A DNA stretch of 52,605 nucleotides from JAOTVV01 sp039591075 (GTDB lineage Bacteria > Gemmatimonadota > Gemmatimonadetes > Gemmatimonadales > GWC2-71-9). Under the pieces are notes generated by a model. It had not been told where the DNA came from. It was given only the letters and a program-made list of their open reading frames with translations, and ran no database searches. Shown piece after piece: positions 39,812 to 48,284 of this stretch (positions are counted from its first letter, which is position 1; every line of letters begins with the position of its first letter). The stretch is taken from the NCBI GenBank assembly GCA_039591075.1, contig JBDHEI010000014.1, forward strand, positions 1 through 52,605, written 5' to 3'. The position numbers were made by a program, and so were the translations under genes.

Positions 39812-41054
39812 GGCTCGCCCTTCCGAGTTCTCGCAGCTTGAACGCCGCAAACGCGAGGCCCGAGAGCGTCAAGAACCACACGGGAAGCAGTAGCAGATTG
39901 TGCTCCCAGCGCTCTTCGGCGTACGCCTCGGCCGTCGAGCGGACCACGGCGGCATTCGACCGCACCTCGCGCCCGAGATCTTCGAGCTGCTGGAGGTCGA
40001 GCGAATGCTGCACCTTGGCCAGTTGCTGGTACGCGGTGAAGGCGGCCCGATACCGGAAGCGCTCATCCGACACGTCGCGGCCCGTGTTCACCATGCGCGT
40101 AATGGCCTCGGCGGCAAGCTCCAACTCCCCACGAGCGTGCAGCACCTGCTCTTCGATCTCCTGGCCGAGCGTGGCCACGCTACTCTCGGCCGCATGACAC
40201 GTGACGCACAGTTCGCTGATCTGCTCCGGTGGAAGCCGCTCGGTGCCATGATTGGTGTGACACCCCAAACACCCGGGGATACTCCCCGAGAGCGACGGGG
40301 TGCCGTGGGGTCCCGCGTACAGTGCATCAGCCAGCAACACGTGGCACTTGCCGCACACGTGCGCAGTTTCCGTCACATTGGGTGGTAGCGCCGCATGTGA
40401 GCCGTGGCACCCGATGCACGTCGGGGCGGCGAAGTTCCGGTCCTCGAAGACCGCCTTGCCGTGGGCGCCGGCCATGAATCGGGACAATTGATCCACCGAC
40501 AGCCCGTACTTCCGCATGAGCGCTGCGTCGTCGTGGCACCGCCCGCAGGTCCGGGGAATGTTGGTCGGGTACACCATGCTGCGCGCATCGTTTGCGGGAC
40601 GGATCGTGTGCGCTTCGTGGCAGTCGGTGCAGGTTGGGGCATCGTCGTTCCCACGATCGAGGAGCAGCTCGCCGTGGCGACTGGCCCGGAACTCCGCCAG
40701 CTGATCGGCGGACAATCCGTACTGCCGCATCTGGTTCGGGTCCGCGTGGCAGGAGGCGCACAGCTCGGCCGTAGCCCGCTTCGACGGCACACCGAGGAAT
40801 CGGCCGCGGTGGGCGGCCGCGACCTCGACCTGTGACGGGTCGCCTCCGTGACACGTGTGGCAGCGTATACCGCGTTCCGCATGTGCTCCCTGTGCAAAGG
40901 CCCGGCGCATGTCGGCATGGCACACGATGCACCCGTAGGTGGGAGCGTCCTGAGTGACCTGACCTCCCTGCTGGCCAGCGAGCCGACCGGCCGGGGCGAG
41001 CGGCGAGAGAAGCACCAGCCCGCTGATCGCCGCGACCAGTCGAAGTCGAGTCAT
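39804..41054 (-). CDS. 9-heme cytochrome c of the Rieske-degenerate module
   Basis: Signal helix (LRLVAAISGLVLLSPLAPAG), nine CXXCH sites (CIVCH to CVTCH) with HG-type spacers (SRHGELLL, GAHGKAVF), a helical region of about 110 residues rich in E, A and Q, and a C-terminal membrane helix (LLLLPVWFLTLSGLAFAAF). Same layout as the protein at 46340-47608, its paralog. The ATG at 41054 overlaps the cytochrome b stop (ATGA); the longer frame is inside that gene. Likely electron acceptor of the cytochrome b. Confidence 0.92.
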   Translation of the reverse strand: MTRLRLVAAISGLVLLSPLAPAGRLAGQQGGQVTQDAPTYGCIVCHADMRRAFAQGAHAERGIRCHTCHGGDPSQVEVAAAHRGRFLGVPSKRATAELCASCHADPNQMRQYGLSADQLAEFRASRHGELLLDRGNDDAPTCTDCHEAHTIRPANDARSMVYPTNIPRTCGRCHDDAALMRKYGLSVDQLSRFMAGAHGKAVFEDRNFAAPTCIGCHGSHAALPPNVTETAHVCGKCHVLLADALYAGPHGTPSLSGSIPGCLGCHTNHGTERLPPEQISELCVTCHAAESSVATLGQEIEEQVLHARGELELAAEAITRMVNTGRDVSDERFRYRAAFTAYQQLAKVQHSLDLQQLEDLGREVRSNAAVVRSTAEAYAEERWEHNLLLLPVWFLTLSGLAFAAFKLRELGRASHG

Positions 41055-42379
41055 CGGACGTCCCCTTCCGGCTGGGCCTCGGGCACCCGAACCGGCGCGG
41101 CGCGATTGCCGTCCGGCAGTGAGACCGACGGCTGCCTCGGCACGGCCTGCTCGACGACCACACCCGTCCCCAGGGACTCCGACGGCGTCACCGACCCAAT
41201 CGTTCGCCCTGCGATCCACAGGACGACGTACCCGACGAAGAACGTGAGACCCAGCACCGCCACCACCGGGCGATCGCGCAGCCGTCGAGCGGGTCCACGG
41301 TCGAGGAGCGGGACCAGGATGAGGCTCACACCCAACAGCGTGAACAGGACGAATCCCCACGTACCGGCCAGGCGAATCAGTGCCAACGAGACGTCGACCG
41401 GCACCCACGTGGAGACCAGCACATCGGGTACGGCGTACGGATCGGCCGGATCGGCAAGCACGCGAGGAAACAGAATCGCGAGCGTGAGGGCGATCGCGAT
41501 GGTCGCCAGCGCGACCACGAACGACCGAAGCAGGTGATTGGGATAGAACGGAATCCCTTCCTTTGGCTGCCCATCTGACGAGAACCGGCCGCTGCGCTTC
41601 CGCCGCCGCCGCTCGCCCTCGACATTCATGGGCGGCGCGATCCCACGCCGCCGTACCAGCGTGAAGTGATACCCGAGAAGCGCAAACGCGATCCACGGCA
41701 GCACGATGACGTGGAGGGCAAAAAACCGGCTCAACGTGGCGCCCGACGGGATGACGTCACCCATGATGGCCTCGGCCATCCGCCGCCCGACCATCGGAAC
41801 CCGGGAGACGGCCGTCATGACTTCGGTGAGCGTCCAGTAGGACCACTGGTCCCACGGGAGGAGGTAGCCCGTTCCCCCAAAGAGGAGCACGATGAACAGG
41901 AGCAGGATGCCGATGAGCCAGTTGGTCTCCCGCGGCGGCTTGTAGGCGGCCTCGAAGAACACCCGAGCCATATGCATGAGCAGCACGATCACGATGAGAT
42001 TGGCCGACCAGTGGTGGAGATCGCGCACCAGCCAGCCGAACGGGGTCTCGGACACGATGTGCTGAATGCTCGGATAGGCCTCCTGTACCGACGGGCGATA
42101 GAAGATCGCCAGGAGAACACCGGTGACGACGAGGACGACGAAGAGCAGGTAAGTGATGCTGCCGAGCGCGTGTCGCCACCCGACGTGAGGTGCCAAGCGG
42201 TAGCGGAGCGACTTCCGGAATGCCTGGTCGATGCTGAGGCTGCGATCGATCGGTCCGTACAGCACGCCGATGAACCGCGCCATGCCCAGAAGACTCGCGT
42301 CGGTGCTGGCCTTGATATCGTCCCACACGCCGACGATGCTACGCCGGAGGGCAGCAAGCGTTTGGCGAATCACGGTCAC
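41051..42379 (-). CDS. Cytochrome b of bc type lacking the PEWY motif
   Basis: The 442-residue protein fuses the cytochrome b6-like and subunit IV-like halves. Heme ligands remain: His in RDLHHWSANL and LLMHMARVF, and in ALHVIVLPW and LLGYHFTLV; GGTGYLLPWDQWSYW and FYPNHLLRSF are standard. The Qo-site PEWY expected after ADPYAVP is replaced by VSTWVPVDV. The C-terminus carries an extra tail of about 50 polar residues. The start is GTG and overlaps the Rieske-like stop as GTGA. Next in the operon come 9-heme and 22-site cytochromes, so electrons probably leave via these. Confidence 0.93.
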   Translation of the reverse strand: MTVIRQTLAALRRSIVGVWDDIKASTDASLLGMARFIGVLYGPIDRSLSIDQAFRKSLRYRLAPHVGWRHALGSITYLLFVVLVVTGVLLAIFYRPSVQEAYPSIQHIVSETPFGWLVRDLHHWSANLIVIVLLMHMARVFFEAAYKPPRETNWLIGILLLFIVLLFGGTGYLLPWDQWSYWTLTEVMTAVSRVPMVGRRMAEAIMGDVIPSGATLSRFFALHVIVLPWIAFALLGYHFTLVRRRGIAPPMNVEGERRRRKRSGRFSSDGQPKEGIPFYPNHLLRSFVVALATIAIALTLAILFPRVLADPADPYAVPDVLVSTWVPVDVSLALIRLAGTWGFVLFTLLGVSLILVPLLDRGPARRLRDRPVVAVLGLTFFVGYVVLWIAGRTIGSVTPSESLGTGVVVEQAVPRQPSVSLPDGNRAAPVRVPEAQPEGDVR

Positions 42380-42819
42380 GACCTCCCCACGTACACGATG
42401 CCGTCCCGGAGAAACACGGGATACCGCTGCAGGGCTCTCGTCGAGAGCCCGTCCACCACGCTCCCGTCGACATCATACACGACGTAACTGCACGGCGACA
42501 TGATACGCGAGGCGTCTTCCTCCCAGCGCAAGAGGCAGCCGTCGTTCGGCGACGTGCCATCGACGGCGGCGAACCGATCCTGCCCGAGGCGGACGACCAG
42601 GACGGCGCGATCGCCCCAGCGGATGAGGCGGCTCGCCCCGACGGGAACGTCGCGTTCCTGCGCGACACGGATCACCGGCTGGAGCTCGGGGATTTCCAGA
42701 TGGTCACCGGGCGAGATGTACAGTGCCGTGCCCAGCCCGACACCCGCGATGATCAGCGCAATCACCGCGCCGAGCAACAACTCATTGAATCCGAGCCCGG
42801 CCTGCTCCTCCTCCCGCAC
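42376..42819 (-). CDS. Rieske-fold protein without iron-sulfur ligands
   Basis: The 147-residue protein has one N-terminal membrane helix (LLLGAVIALIIAGVGLG) and a Rieske domain: FAAVDGTSPNDGCLLRWEED and MSPCSYVVYDVDGSVVDG. Canonical CTHLGC is SPNDGC and CPCHG is SPCSY, so both ligand cysteines (now Ser90, Ser108) and both ligand histidines (now Asn92, Ser111) are gone. The two structural disulfide cysteines (Cys95, Cys110) remain. It cannot hold a [2Fe-2S] cluster in the usual way, yet the domain is otherwise intact and in operon with cytochrome b. Probably a structural subunit. Confidence 0.88.
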   Translation of the reverse strand: MREEEQAGLGFNELLLGAVIALIIAGVGLGTALYISPGDHLEIPELQPVIRVAQERDVPVGASRLIRWGDRAVLVVRLGQDRFAAVDGTSPNDGCLLRWEEDASRIMSPCSYVVYDVDGSVVDGLSTRALQRYPVFLRDGIVYVGRS

Positions 42820-42903
42820 TTCCTCGTTCAGGGGACCCTCCTTGCAAGTGCGTCAGTCAGCTGGTCCAGGTCCGGTTCTGGACCGCATGGACCGCCATCG
42901 TGC

Positions 42904-42939
42904 GACCGGCCCCGCCCTCATTCGAGGACGGAGCCGGTC
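42904..42939 (-). terminator. Hairpin after the 9-heme lipoprotein gene
   Basis: Arms 42904-42919 and 42924-42939 pair at about 13 of 16 positions around the loop ATTC. It lies 43 bases past the stop of the minus-strand lipoprotein gene. No T-run follows, so it may be a processing or weak termination hairpin. Confidence 0.5.
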
Positions 42940-42981
42940 CGAATCCCACTTCCCTCCCCCGCGGGACGGGCCCCGACCTCT

Positions 42982-44532
42982 TCAGTTCGGCGGTCCCGGC
43001 AAGCTCAAATCGACCGAGGCTGGGGGCGCCGGCAGTCCATAGTAATCGATCGCGTGCTGAATCGAGGCTCGGAGCAGATTGCGCAGGAACGGTGGGTTGT
43101 GCACCCCATTGCCACTCGTGTGGTGGCCGCTGAAGCCCACCGTGTCCGGCCCCACGATCGTATTGCCGTCGAGGAAATGCTCCCGGTCGTGCGTCGCCGC
43201 GATTTGCGCGTTGTAGAGAGTTCCCTCCGCTGCCGTGAACAGCGTGTCTGACATGTCGATCTGCTTCTGGTCACCGGTCACCTGGAGGATCCGCGGAAGC
43301 ACCCCCGCATCGGTCGGCGACGGATCAATGATGGTGTTGGCGTTGGCGTCCACCCAGATCAGATCGAGGAGCGTGTTCAGCTCGCTCTTGAAGCCCTCGA
43401 AGATCGCCTGCGAGTTCGCGGCGGTGCCGTGACAGCCCATGCAGGCACCCCATGACCGCTCGTTGTTGGCACAGCTCGCCGTGGTGGGAATCCCCTGTGC
43501 GTCGAGGCACGGAATGGCCTCGAACAAGTGCCCGACACTTTGGAACACGAAGCCTCCCTGCGCATCGGTCACCTCGAACATCTCCACGTGACACGTCGCA
43601 CAGAGGCGTGGATTCGCGGTCGGATTGCCGTGCGTCCCGGTCAATCCGTCGAGCCACTCAAACCCGGGGGGCCACCACCCCACCTGTTGCCCCAAGACCA
43701 ACGGTCCCTGGGCCGCATGCGGGCCCCGGAACCCCTCGCCTGGGACCGTGCGCCGGTTGTGACACTTGATGCAGAGGTTGCGCGGGGTCGCGTCACTGAG
43801 GGGCGCCCGAAGCTGCGCCGGATTGGTGGCGTCGTGCGGGTCGTGGCACACGACGCAGACGATCGGCAGCGGCGTATCGCCCTTCTCGACGTACTTGGCG
43901 TTGACCCCGAACTGTTCCACCAGCGCGCCCTGGGCGCTGTGGCACTCACTGCACGACGGAATCGAACCCCGCGAAAAGCTCGTGCCCGACCCGTGCTTCG
44001 ACAGCTCCCACTGCTCGACGAACGGGTGGTGGGTGCCGGAATGACACTCGCCACATCCGTTGGTTGCGGTGCTGGCAGCCAGAATCGAGGCGAGTGGCTT
44101 CACGGCCTGCGGGTTGGCCACGTGGTCGACCCCCGGCCCGTGACAGCTTTCGCACTGGACGTCGTGGTACACGGCCGCCAGGGCCTCGTCGTCACGCACC
44201 GCCGGATACCCCGCTGCAGCGGTCAGGGCGTTGCCGTTCTGGCTCACCGTGTGGCACGGTTCACAAAAGTCTTGCGCTGCCCCCGACGCCTGCAGGGTCG
44301 CCCACGCGTCGGCATGGTGGGTCTGCGACCAGGCCGCCTGTTCGTCTGCGTGGCAATTCCCGCACATGGTCTGCTTGTCGGCGACAGAGAAGTAGCCCAG
44401 GAGCCCGGCCACAGCATCGGCCGGCGCGTTGAAGGGTGCCCGATCCTTGAAGGCGATGTCATCCCCGCAGGCACTGGTGAGCACGAGCCCCGCCACGGCC
44501 GCCACAGGAAGCATCTTCCGAGACCCTGCCAT
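42982..44532 (-). CDS. 9-heme c-type cytochrome lipoprotein
   Basis: A lipoprotein signal (MLPVAAVAGLVLTSAC) starts a protein of about 516 residues with nine CXXCH sites between CGNCH and CMGCH, in the first 370 residues. It includes CGECH with SGTHHPFVEQW and CVVCHDPHDA, which resemble multiheme cytochromes of the c554/OmcA type. The last 150 residues have no heme site and contain DREHFLDGN and GFSGHHTSGNGVHN. It may sit on the outer membrane as an extracellular electron acceptor; this is inference. The ATG at 44532 is chosen; a GTG at 44544 behind a run of nine G is possible. Confidence 0.88.
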   Translation of the reverse strand: MAGSRKMLPVAAVAGLVLTSACGDDIAFKDRAPFNAPADAVAGLLGYFSVADKQTMCGNCHADEQAAWSQTHHADAWATLQASGAAQDFCEPCHTVSQNGNALTAAAGYPAVRDDEALAAVYHDVQCESCHGPGVDHVANPQAVKPLASILAASTATNGCGECHSGTHHPFVEQWELSKHGSGTSFSRGSIPSCSECHSAQGALVEQFGVNAKYVEKGDTPLPIVCVVCHDPHDATNPAQLRAPLSDATPRNLCIKCHNRRTVPGEGFRGPHAAQGPLVLGQQVGWWPPGFEWLDGLTGTHGNPTANPRLCATCHVEMFEVTDAQGGFVFQSVGHLFEAIPCLDAQGIPTTASCANNERSWGACMGCHGTAANSQAIFEGFKSELNTLLDLIWVDANANTIIDPSPTDAGVLPRILQVTGDQKQIDMSDTLFTAAEGTLYNAQIAATHDREHFLDGNTIVGPDTVGFSGHHTSGNGVHNPPFLRNLLRASIQHAIDYYGLPAPPASVDLSLPGPPN

Positions 44533-44619
44533 GAACCAGCGCACACCCCCCCCCTTTTCTTGAGTCTCCGTACCGTTCTGCTTTAGGACAATATGTATAG
44601 AAGATTTCGGGGCTGGGCA

Positions 44620-44636
44620 ATACCTCGGAGAGGTAT
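44620..44636. promoter_or_regulatory. Palindromic operator candidate ATACCTC-N3-GAGGTAT
   Basis: A perfect 7-bp inverted repeat with a three-base centre, about 88 bases upstream of the 9-heme lipoprotein start and in the gap behind the cytochrome b gene. It looks like a dimeric repressor or activator site. A related shorter sequence (TACCTCGGTATG) occurs near 51193 upstream of the 8-heme operon. Confidence 0.5.
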
Positions 44637-44689
44637 GAAGCGGGCTTCACGGTACTCTCACGGACCACTGCGCACTGCGCGACCGCCGC

Positions 44690-44716
44690 GGCGCAGACGC
44701 CGAGCGCGTCTCTGCC
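44690..44716 (-). terminator. Hairpin after the Rieske/cytochrome b operon
   Basis: Arms 44690-44700 and 44706-44716 pair at nine of eleven positions around a five-base loop, ten bases past the cytochrome b stop. No T-run is present, so this is a weak call. Confidence 0.4.
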
Positions 44717-44725
44717 GCGCGCACG

Positions 44726-45823
44726 TCAGGTCGTCGGGCTCGCGGTGTACCCTAGGTAGGTCAGGATGATGATGTAGATGATCGCCGCGATCACGAGCCA
44801 CGTGATGAGCGGAGTCCGTTCGCCTCGGTCGCTCCTCTTGTCCAAGACCGGAACGATCACGAGCAGCAGCCCCGCCACCGCAAAGGCGAAAATGCCCACC
44901 AGCTCTCCTTCGAGCACCAGGATGTGGGCCGGAAGGTATTTCAGGGTCTGGAACATGAACATGAAATACCATTCGGGCTTGATGCCCACCGGAGCCGGGG
45001 CGAACGGGTCGGCTTTCACGCCGAGCTCGGCCGGGAAGAAGGCGGCGAGCGCGGCGAGCACGGCGAGTGCCGTGAGCCAGCCCACGAGGTCGCGGAGCAA
45101 GAAATTCGGAAAGAACGGCATCGTCCCCCCCGCACCCCCCTGCCGCTCAACGTCGAGCGGCACGCTCATGCCGTGTTTCTGCACCATGAAGAGGTGCAAT
45201 CCGAGCAGGGCGATGCATGTGGCCGGAAGCACCGCGATGTGGAAAGCGTAGAACCGCGTGAGCGTGGCGCCGGTGACGTCCTCCCCACCCCGCGCAACCC
45301 GCAGCAGGAACTCCCCGGCGAGTGGCACGACACCCACGATCTCGGTCCCGACGCGCGTCGCGAAATACGACAGCTCGTTCCATGGCAAGAGGTAGCCGGT
45401 GAACCCGAAGGCCAGCGCCAGACCCAAGAGCCCCGCTCCGCTGAACCACGTGATCTCCCTCGGCGCGCGATAGGCTCGCAGCCACAGCACGCTGAACATG
45501 TGGATGAACAGCGTGAAGATCATGAGGTTGGCAGCCCAATGGTGGATGGAGCGAACGAGCCAGCCGAATTCCACTTCGGCCATCAAGAACTGCACCGATT
45601 CGTAGGCCTCGTCGGCGCTGGGACGATAGTAGAAGAGAAGGAGGACGCCCGTCGCGATCTGCACGACGAAGAGAAACAGCGTCATGCCCCCGAGGTAGTA
45701 CCAGATGGTGTGCCGATGGACGGGGACGTCCTTCTTCTTCGCCAGCCCACCCATCGCCGCCAGCCCGAGTCGGTCGTCGAGCCACCCGTACAGGTTCTTG
45801 AGCCACCCCTGCTCAGCGACCAT
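44726..45823 (-). CDS. Cytochrome b of a canonical bc-type complex
   Basis: The 365-residue protein is a fused b6/subunit IV cytochrome b. It has histidine pairs (SIHHWAANL with LFIHMFSVL, and FHIAVLPA with LLGLHLFMV), FTGYLLPWNELSYF, FFPNFLLRD and the Qo-site motif KPEWYFMFMFQTLKYLP (about residue 270). It oxidises menaquinol or quinol at Qo and reduces the second quinone at Qi. ATG 45823 is one base after the Rieske stop, with AAGGGAG upstream. It is the third gene of the 9-heme/Rieske/cytochrome b operon. Confidence 0.95.
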   Translation of the reverse strand: MVAEQGWLKNLYGWLDDRLGLAAMGGLAKKKDVPVHRHTIWYYLGGMTLFLFVVQIATGVLLLFYYRPSADEAYESVQFLMAEVEFGWLVRSIHHWAANLMIFTLFIHMFSVLWLRAYRAPREITWFSGAGLLGLALAFGFTGYLLPWNELSYFATRVGTEIVGVVPLAGEFLLRVARGGEDVTGATLTRFYAFHIAVLPATCIALLGLHLFMVQKHGMSVPLDVERQGGAGGTMPFFPNFLLRDLVGWLTALAVLAALAAFFPAELGVKADPFAPAPVGIKPEWYFMFMFQTLKYLPAHILVLEGELVGIFAFAVAGLLLVIVPVLDKRSDRGERTPLITWLVIAAIIYIIILTYLGYTASPTT

Positions 45824-45824
45824 C

Positions 45825-46316
45825 TCAGCTCCCTTTGCTGACGACGATCTGGTCGTCCCGCACGTTGACCGTGTACACCTCGAGCGGCTCCGGCGGCGGT
45901 CCCTGCAGCACGTGGCCGTTGAGATCGAAGTGCCCATTGTGACAGGCACACCAGACGTGCTGGATGTCCGGACGGTACTGGACGATGCATCCGAGATGGG
46001 TGCACGCGGCCGACATGGCGCGGAGCTCGCCGGTGGCCGTCCGCACGAGAATGCCCGGACGGCTGCCGAACTTGAAGATCTTCCCCTCGTTGGGGGCCAC
46101 CTCGTCCGGGGTGAACGGGAGCGTAACCGAGGTCGCCGCCGATTCGCCGGCCGGTGGCGGCACGAGATAGCGGCCGGCCGGATACAAAACGGCGATCACG
46201 AGACCGCCAACGCTGGTGCTCAAGAGCCACGTCGTCAACGTCCGGCTCATCAGCCAGTCGATAAACCTCCGGCGGGATTGGCCAGGAGCCGATCCGGACT
46301 GCTCCATTCCATTCAC
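45825..46316 (-). CDS. Rieske iron-sulfur protein, canonical
   Basis: The 163-residue protein has a twin-arginine-type N-terminus (SRRRFIDWLMSRTLTTWLLS) with one membrane helix, then the cluster-binding sites CTHLGC and CACHNGHF, both complete, followed by GPPPEPLEVYTV. It takes one electron from quinol at Qo and passes it to a c-type cytochrome, here presumably the 9-heme protein encoded just upstream. Comparison with the ligand-less copy at 42376 shows the same fold. Confidence 0.95.
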   Translation of the reverse strand: MNGMEQSGSAPGQSRRRFIDWLMSRTLTTWLLSTSVGGLVIAVLYPAGRYLVPPPAGESAATSVTLPFTPDEVAPNEGKIFKFGSRPGILVRTATGELRAMSAACTHLGCIVQYRPDIQHVWCACHNGHFDLNGHVLQGPPPEPLEVYTVNVRDDQIVVSKGS

Positions 46317-46339
46317 CTCATGCAGTGGGTCAAGGGTGG

Positions 46340-47608
46340 CTAGCGCTCGGCTTGTCGGATCTTGATGAGGAGACCAACGATCAGCGCGACGATGATTGTC
46401 ACCGAGACACCCAACCCCGTTCGGCGGAACCGCAGACCGTCGAGCGCGTCAAGGCCACGCTCGTGGGCGGCCGCGGTTACGGTCAATCCCTCGTCGACGT
46501 GCGCCGCGACGCGAGCGGGGTTGAATGTGTGCACGGCAGCCCGGGCCTGAACCAGGGCGTTCAGCGCGCCCTGAAGCTCGAACCGTGCCTGGCTGACCTC
46601 CATGCCGGCGTGCTCCGCTCGCAGGAGCAGGGAATCCGCGCCGCCATAGGCGGCCCGCAGGGAGTCGAGCCGTCCCCGCATGCTCGTCGCCGTGGTGCCC
46701 CCCGCGTCCTGGGCGACGTGACACTGACCACACACAGCACCCTCGCCGAGACCCAACAGCTCCGCATCGGCCCGCAGGATCTCGTGATTGCCGTGGCACG
46801 TCGCGCATCCGGGATTGCCGAGCAGCGCAAACGTCTGTGCGTGGCGGCTCTGGGCAAAGTAGTCCGCAATCACCGAGTGGCATTGACCGCACACGTTGCC
46901 GACCCACGAGTAGCCCGGAGGTGCCGCCCCGTGATTGCCATGGCAGTCGTTGCAGGTTGGGGCCGACAGATCTCCCGCTTCGGTCATCATGGCCCAGTGC
47001 ACACTGCGTTGATACCTCTCGAGCTGGTTGGTGGGGATCTGGTAACCCGCCATGTGCTGCGGGTCGGCGTGACACGCGCCGCAGGTCGCACCGACGTTGA
47101 GCGGATGCACGCTCGAGGCCGCGTCGGCCGGAGGCTTGATGGCATGCGCCGGATGACAGCTCGTGCAGACGGCAACCGCGGTATCCCCGAGTTCCGTGAG
47201 GCGTCGCCCGTGAACCGACGTGGCATATTCGGCCACCTGGTCCACCCGGAGCGACGGATTGAACTGCCGCATGAACGCGGCGTCCGAGTGGCAGCGCCCG
47301 CAGAAGCTGGCTAGCCGCTGCTTTCCGGGGCGGCCCACAAAGCCCTTGGCGGGGTCCATGCCCTCGAATCCGGCCAGCGTCCGGTCACCACCGTGGCAGT
47401 CGGCACAGCCGAGGCCGCGCGCCGCGTGGATGTCGCCAGCGAACGCTCGGGCCGGCGCCCCGAGACGCTCGTCATCGAGGACAGCGTGGCAGACCTTGCA
47501 GTTGTCGACGTCCGCCTCCTGCTCCTGCGCACGAACGGCCCCGGTCCACGTGACCGCCGCCGCCGACATTGCCAGCAGGATGAGGCATCGGTTCCACATC
47601 CACTGCAT
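46340..47608 (-). CDS. 9-heme cytochrome c of the canonical Rieske/cytochrome b module
   Basis: Signal peptide (CLILLAMSAAAVTWTGAVRAQ), nine CXXCH sites (CKVCH to CGQCH), then a heme-free helical region of about 100 residues and a C-terminal membrane helix (LGVSVTIIVALIVGLLIKI). It is paralogous to the 9-heme protein at 39804-41054, with matching units such as ATSVHGRRL and GADRTLAG-like spacers. It is the first gene of the module and likely replaces cytochrome c1. It is anchored on the periplasmic face. Confidence 0.92.
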   Translation of the reverse strand: MQWMWNRCLILLAMSAAAVTWTGAVRAQEQEADVDNCKVCHAVLDDERLGAPARAFAGDIHAARGLGCADCHGGDRTLAGFEGMDPAKGFVGRPGKQRLASFCGRCHSDAAFMRQFNPSLRVDQVAEYATSVHGRRLTELGDTAVAVCTSCHPAHAIKPPADAASSVHPLNVGATCGACHADPQHMAGYQIPTNQLERYQRSVHWAMMTEAGDLSAPTCNDCHGNHGAAPPGYSWVGNVCGQCHSVIADYFAQSRHAQTFALLGNPGCATCHGNHEILRADAELLGLGEGAVCGQCHVAQDAGGTTATSMRGRLDSLRAAYGGADSLLLRAEHAGMEVSQARFELQGALNALVQARAAVHTFNPARVAAHVDEGLTVTAAAHERGLDALDGLRFRRTGLGVSVTIIVALIVGLLIKIRQAER

Positions 47609-47792
47609 CTAAGCAGCCCTCCCCAACCGTCTCAGGTACCCATCGAAACCACGAGCCAACACGAGCGCTCAGAGGGTGTGCCAGCCAACCGGTGAAAATG
47701 CATGGCTCGGTCCCGCAGGACAACCGGGCGCCTGTGCCGGGCAAAGAGACTCCACCCTCGAGGAAACCACCACGAGTATCGGAACGGCCTAT

Positions 47793-48200
47793 CTAGGATC
47801 CGGTTTGGGGCCCGCCGCCCCGACCACCCACCACGAGGCCCACCAAGCTGAAGGCAAAAGCGACCACGCCGACTGTTGCCGTCCCCCGCTGCAGTACCGA
47901 GAACCAGGCGGGCACGTCCACGACCCGCCTCAACACGTAGAGCACGAGGGCAATGGTCACCAGCGCGACTCCAAAGTAGAAGAGCCGCATCCATTTCACT
48001 CGTCGCGCGTACCGACCCAACGGGAAGCGGCATTCGGGGCACACTTCACCGCTCGGCGGTCGCCAGACGAAGGACCACCGTTTCCCCTCTCCCGGCGGAG
48101 GGGCCTGGGTGGCCGGCTGCACCGGCTGCACGACTTTCCCGCACCCGGGACATCTGAGCGACGTCATCACCGCACTAATTCGCGCACTTATCGCATTCAT
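47793..48200 (-). CDS. Small zinc-ribbon membrane protein
   Basis: The 135-residue protein has CPGCGK and CPECRF, a single zinc ribbon, then a membrane-spanning pair (MRLFYFGVALVTIALVLYVL and VGVVAFAFSLVGLVVG). No family is recognised. The ATG at 48200 has GAGG upstream; MTSLRCPGCG at 48167 is an alternative. It lies between the NrfD gene and the 9-heme gene, co-directional with both, and may be an assembly factor. Confidence 0.7.
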   Translation of the reverse strand: MNAISARISAVMTSLRCPGCGKVVQPVQPATQAPPPGEGKRWSFVWRPPSGEVCPECRFPLGRYARRVKWMRLFYFGVALVTIALVLYVLRRVVDVPAWFSVLQRGTATVGVVAFAFSLVGLVVGGRGGGPQTGS

Positions 48201-48284
48201 CTCGCGTCCTCACGCGGCAGCCGCGCCATCACCACTACCAGGCCACCCGCCAACGTTGCCGGAACTGACGGAGGCCCCGCCGGA

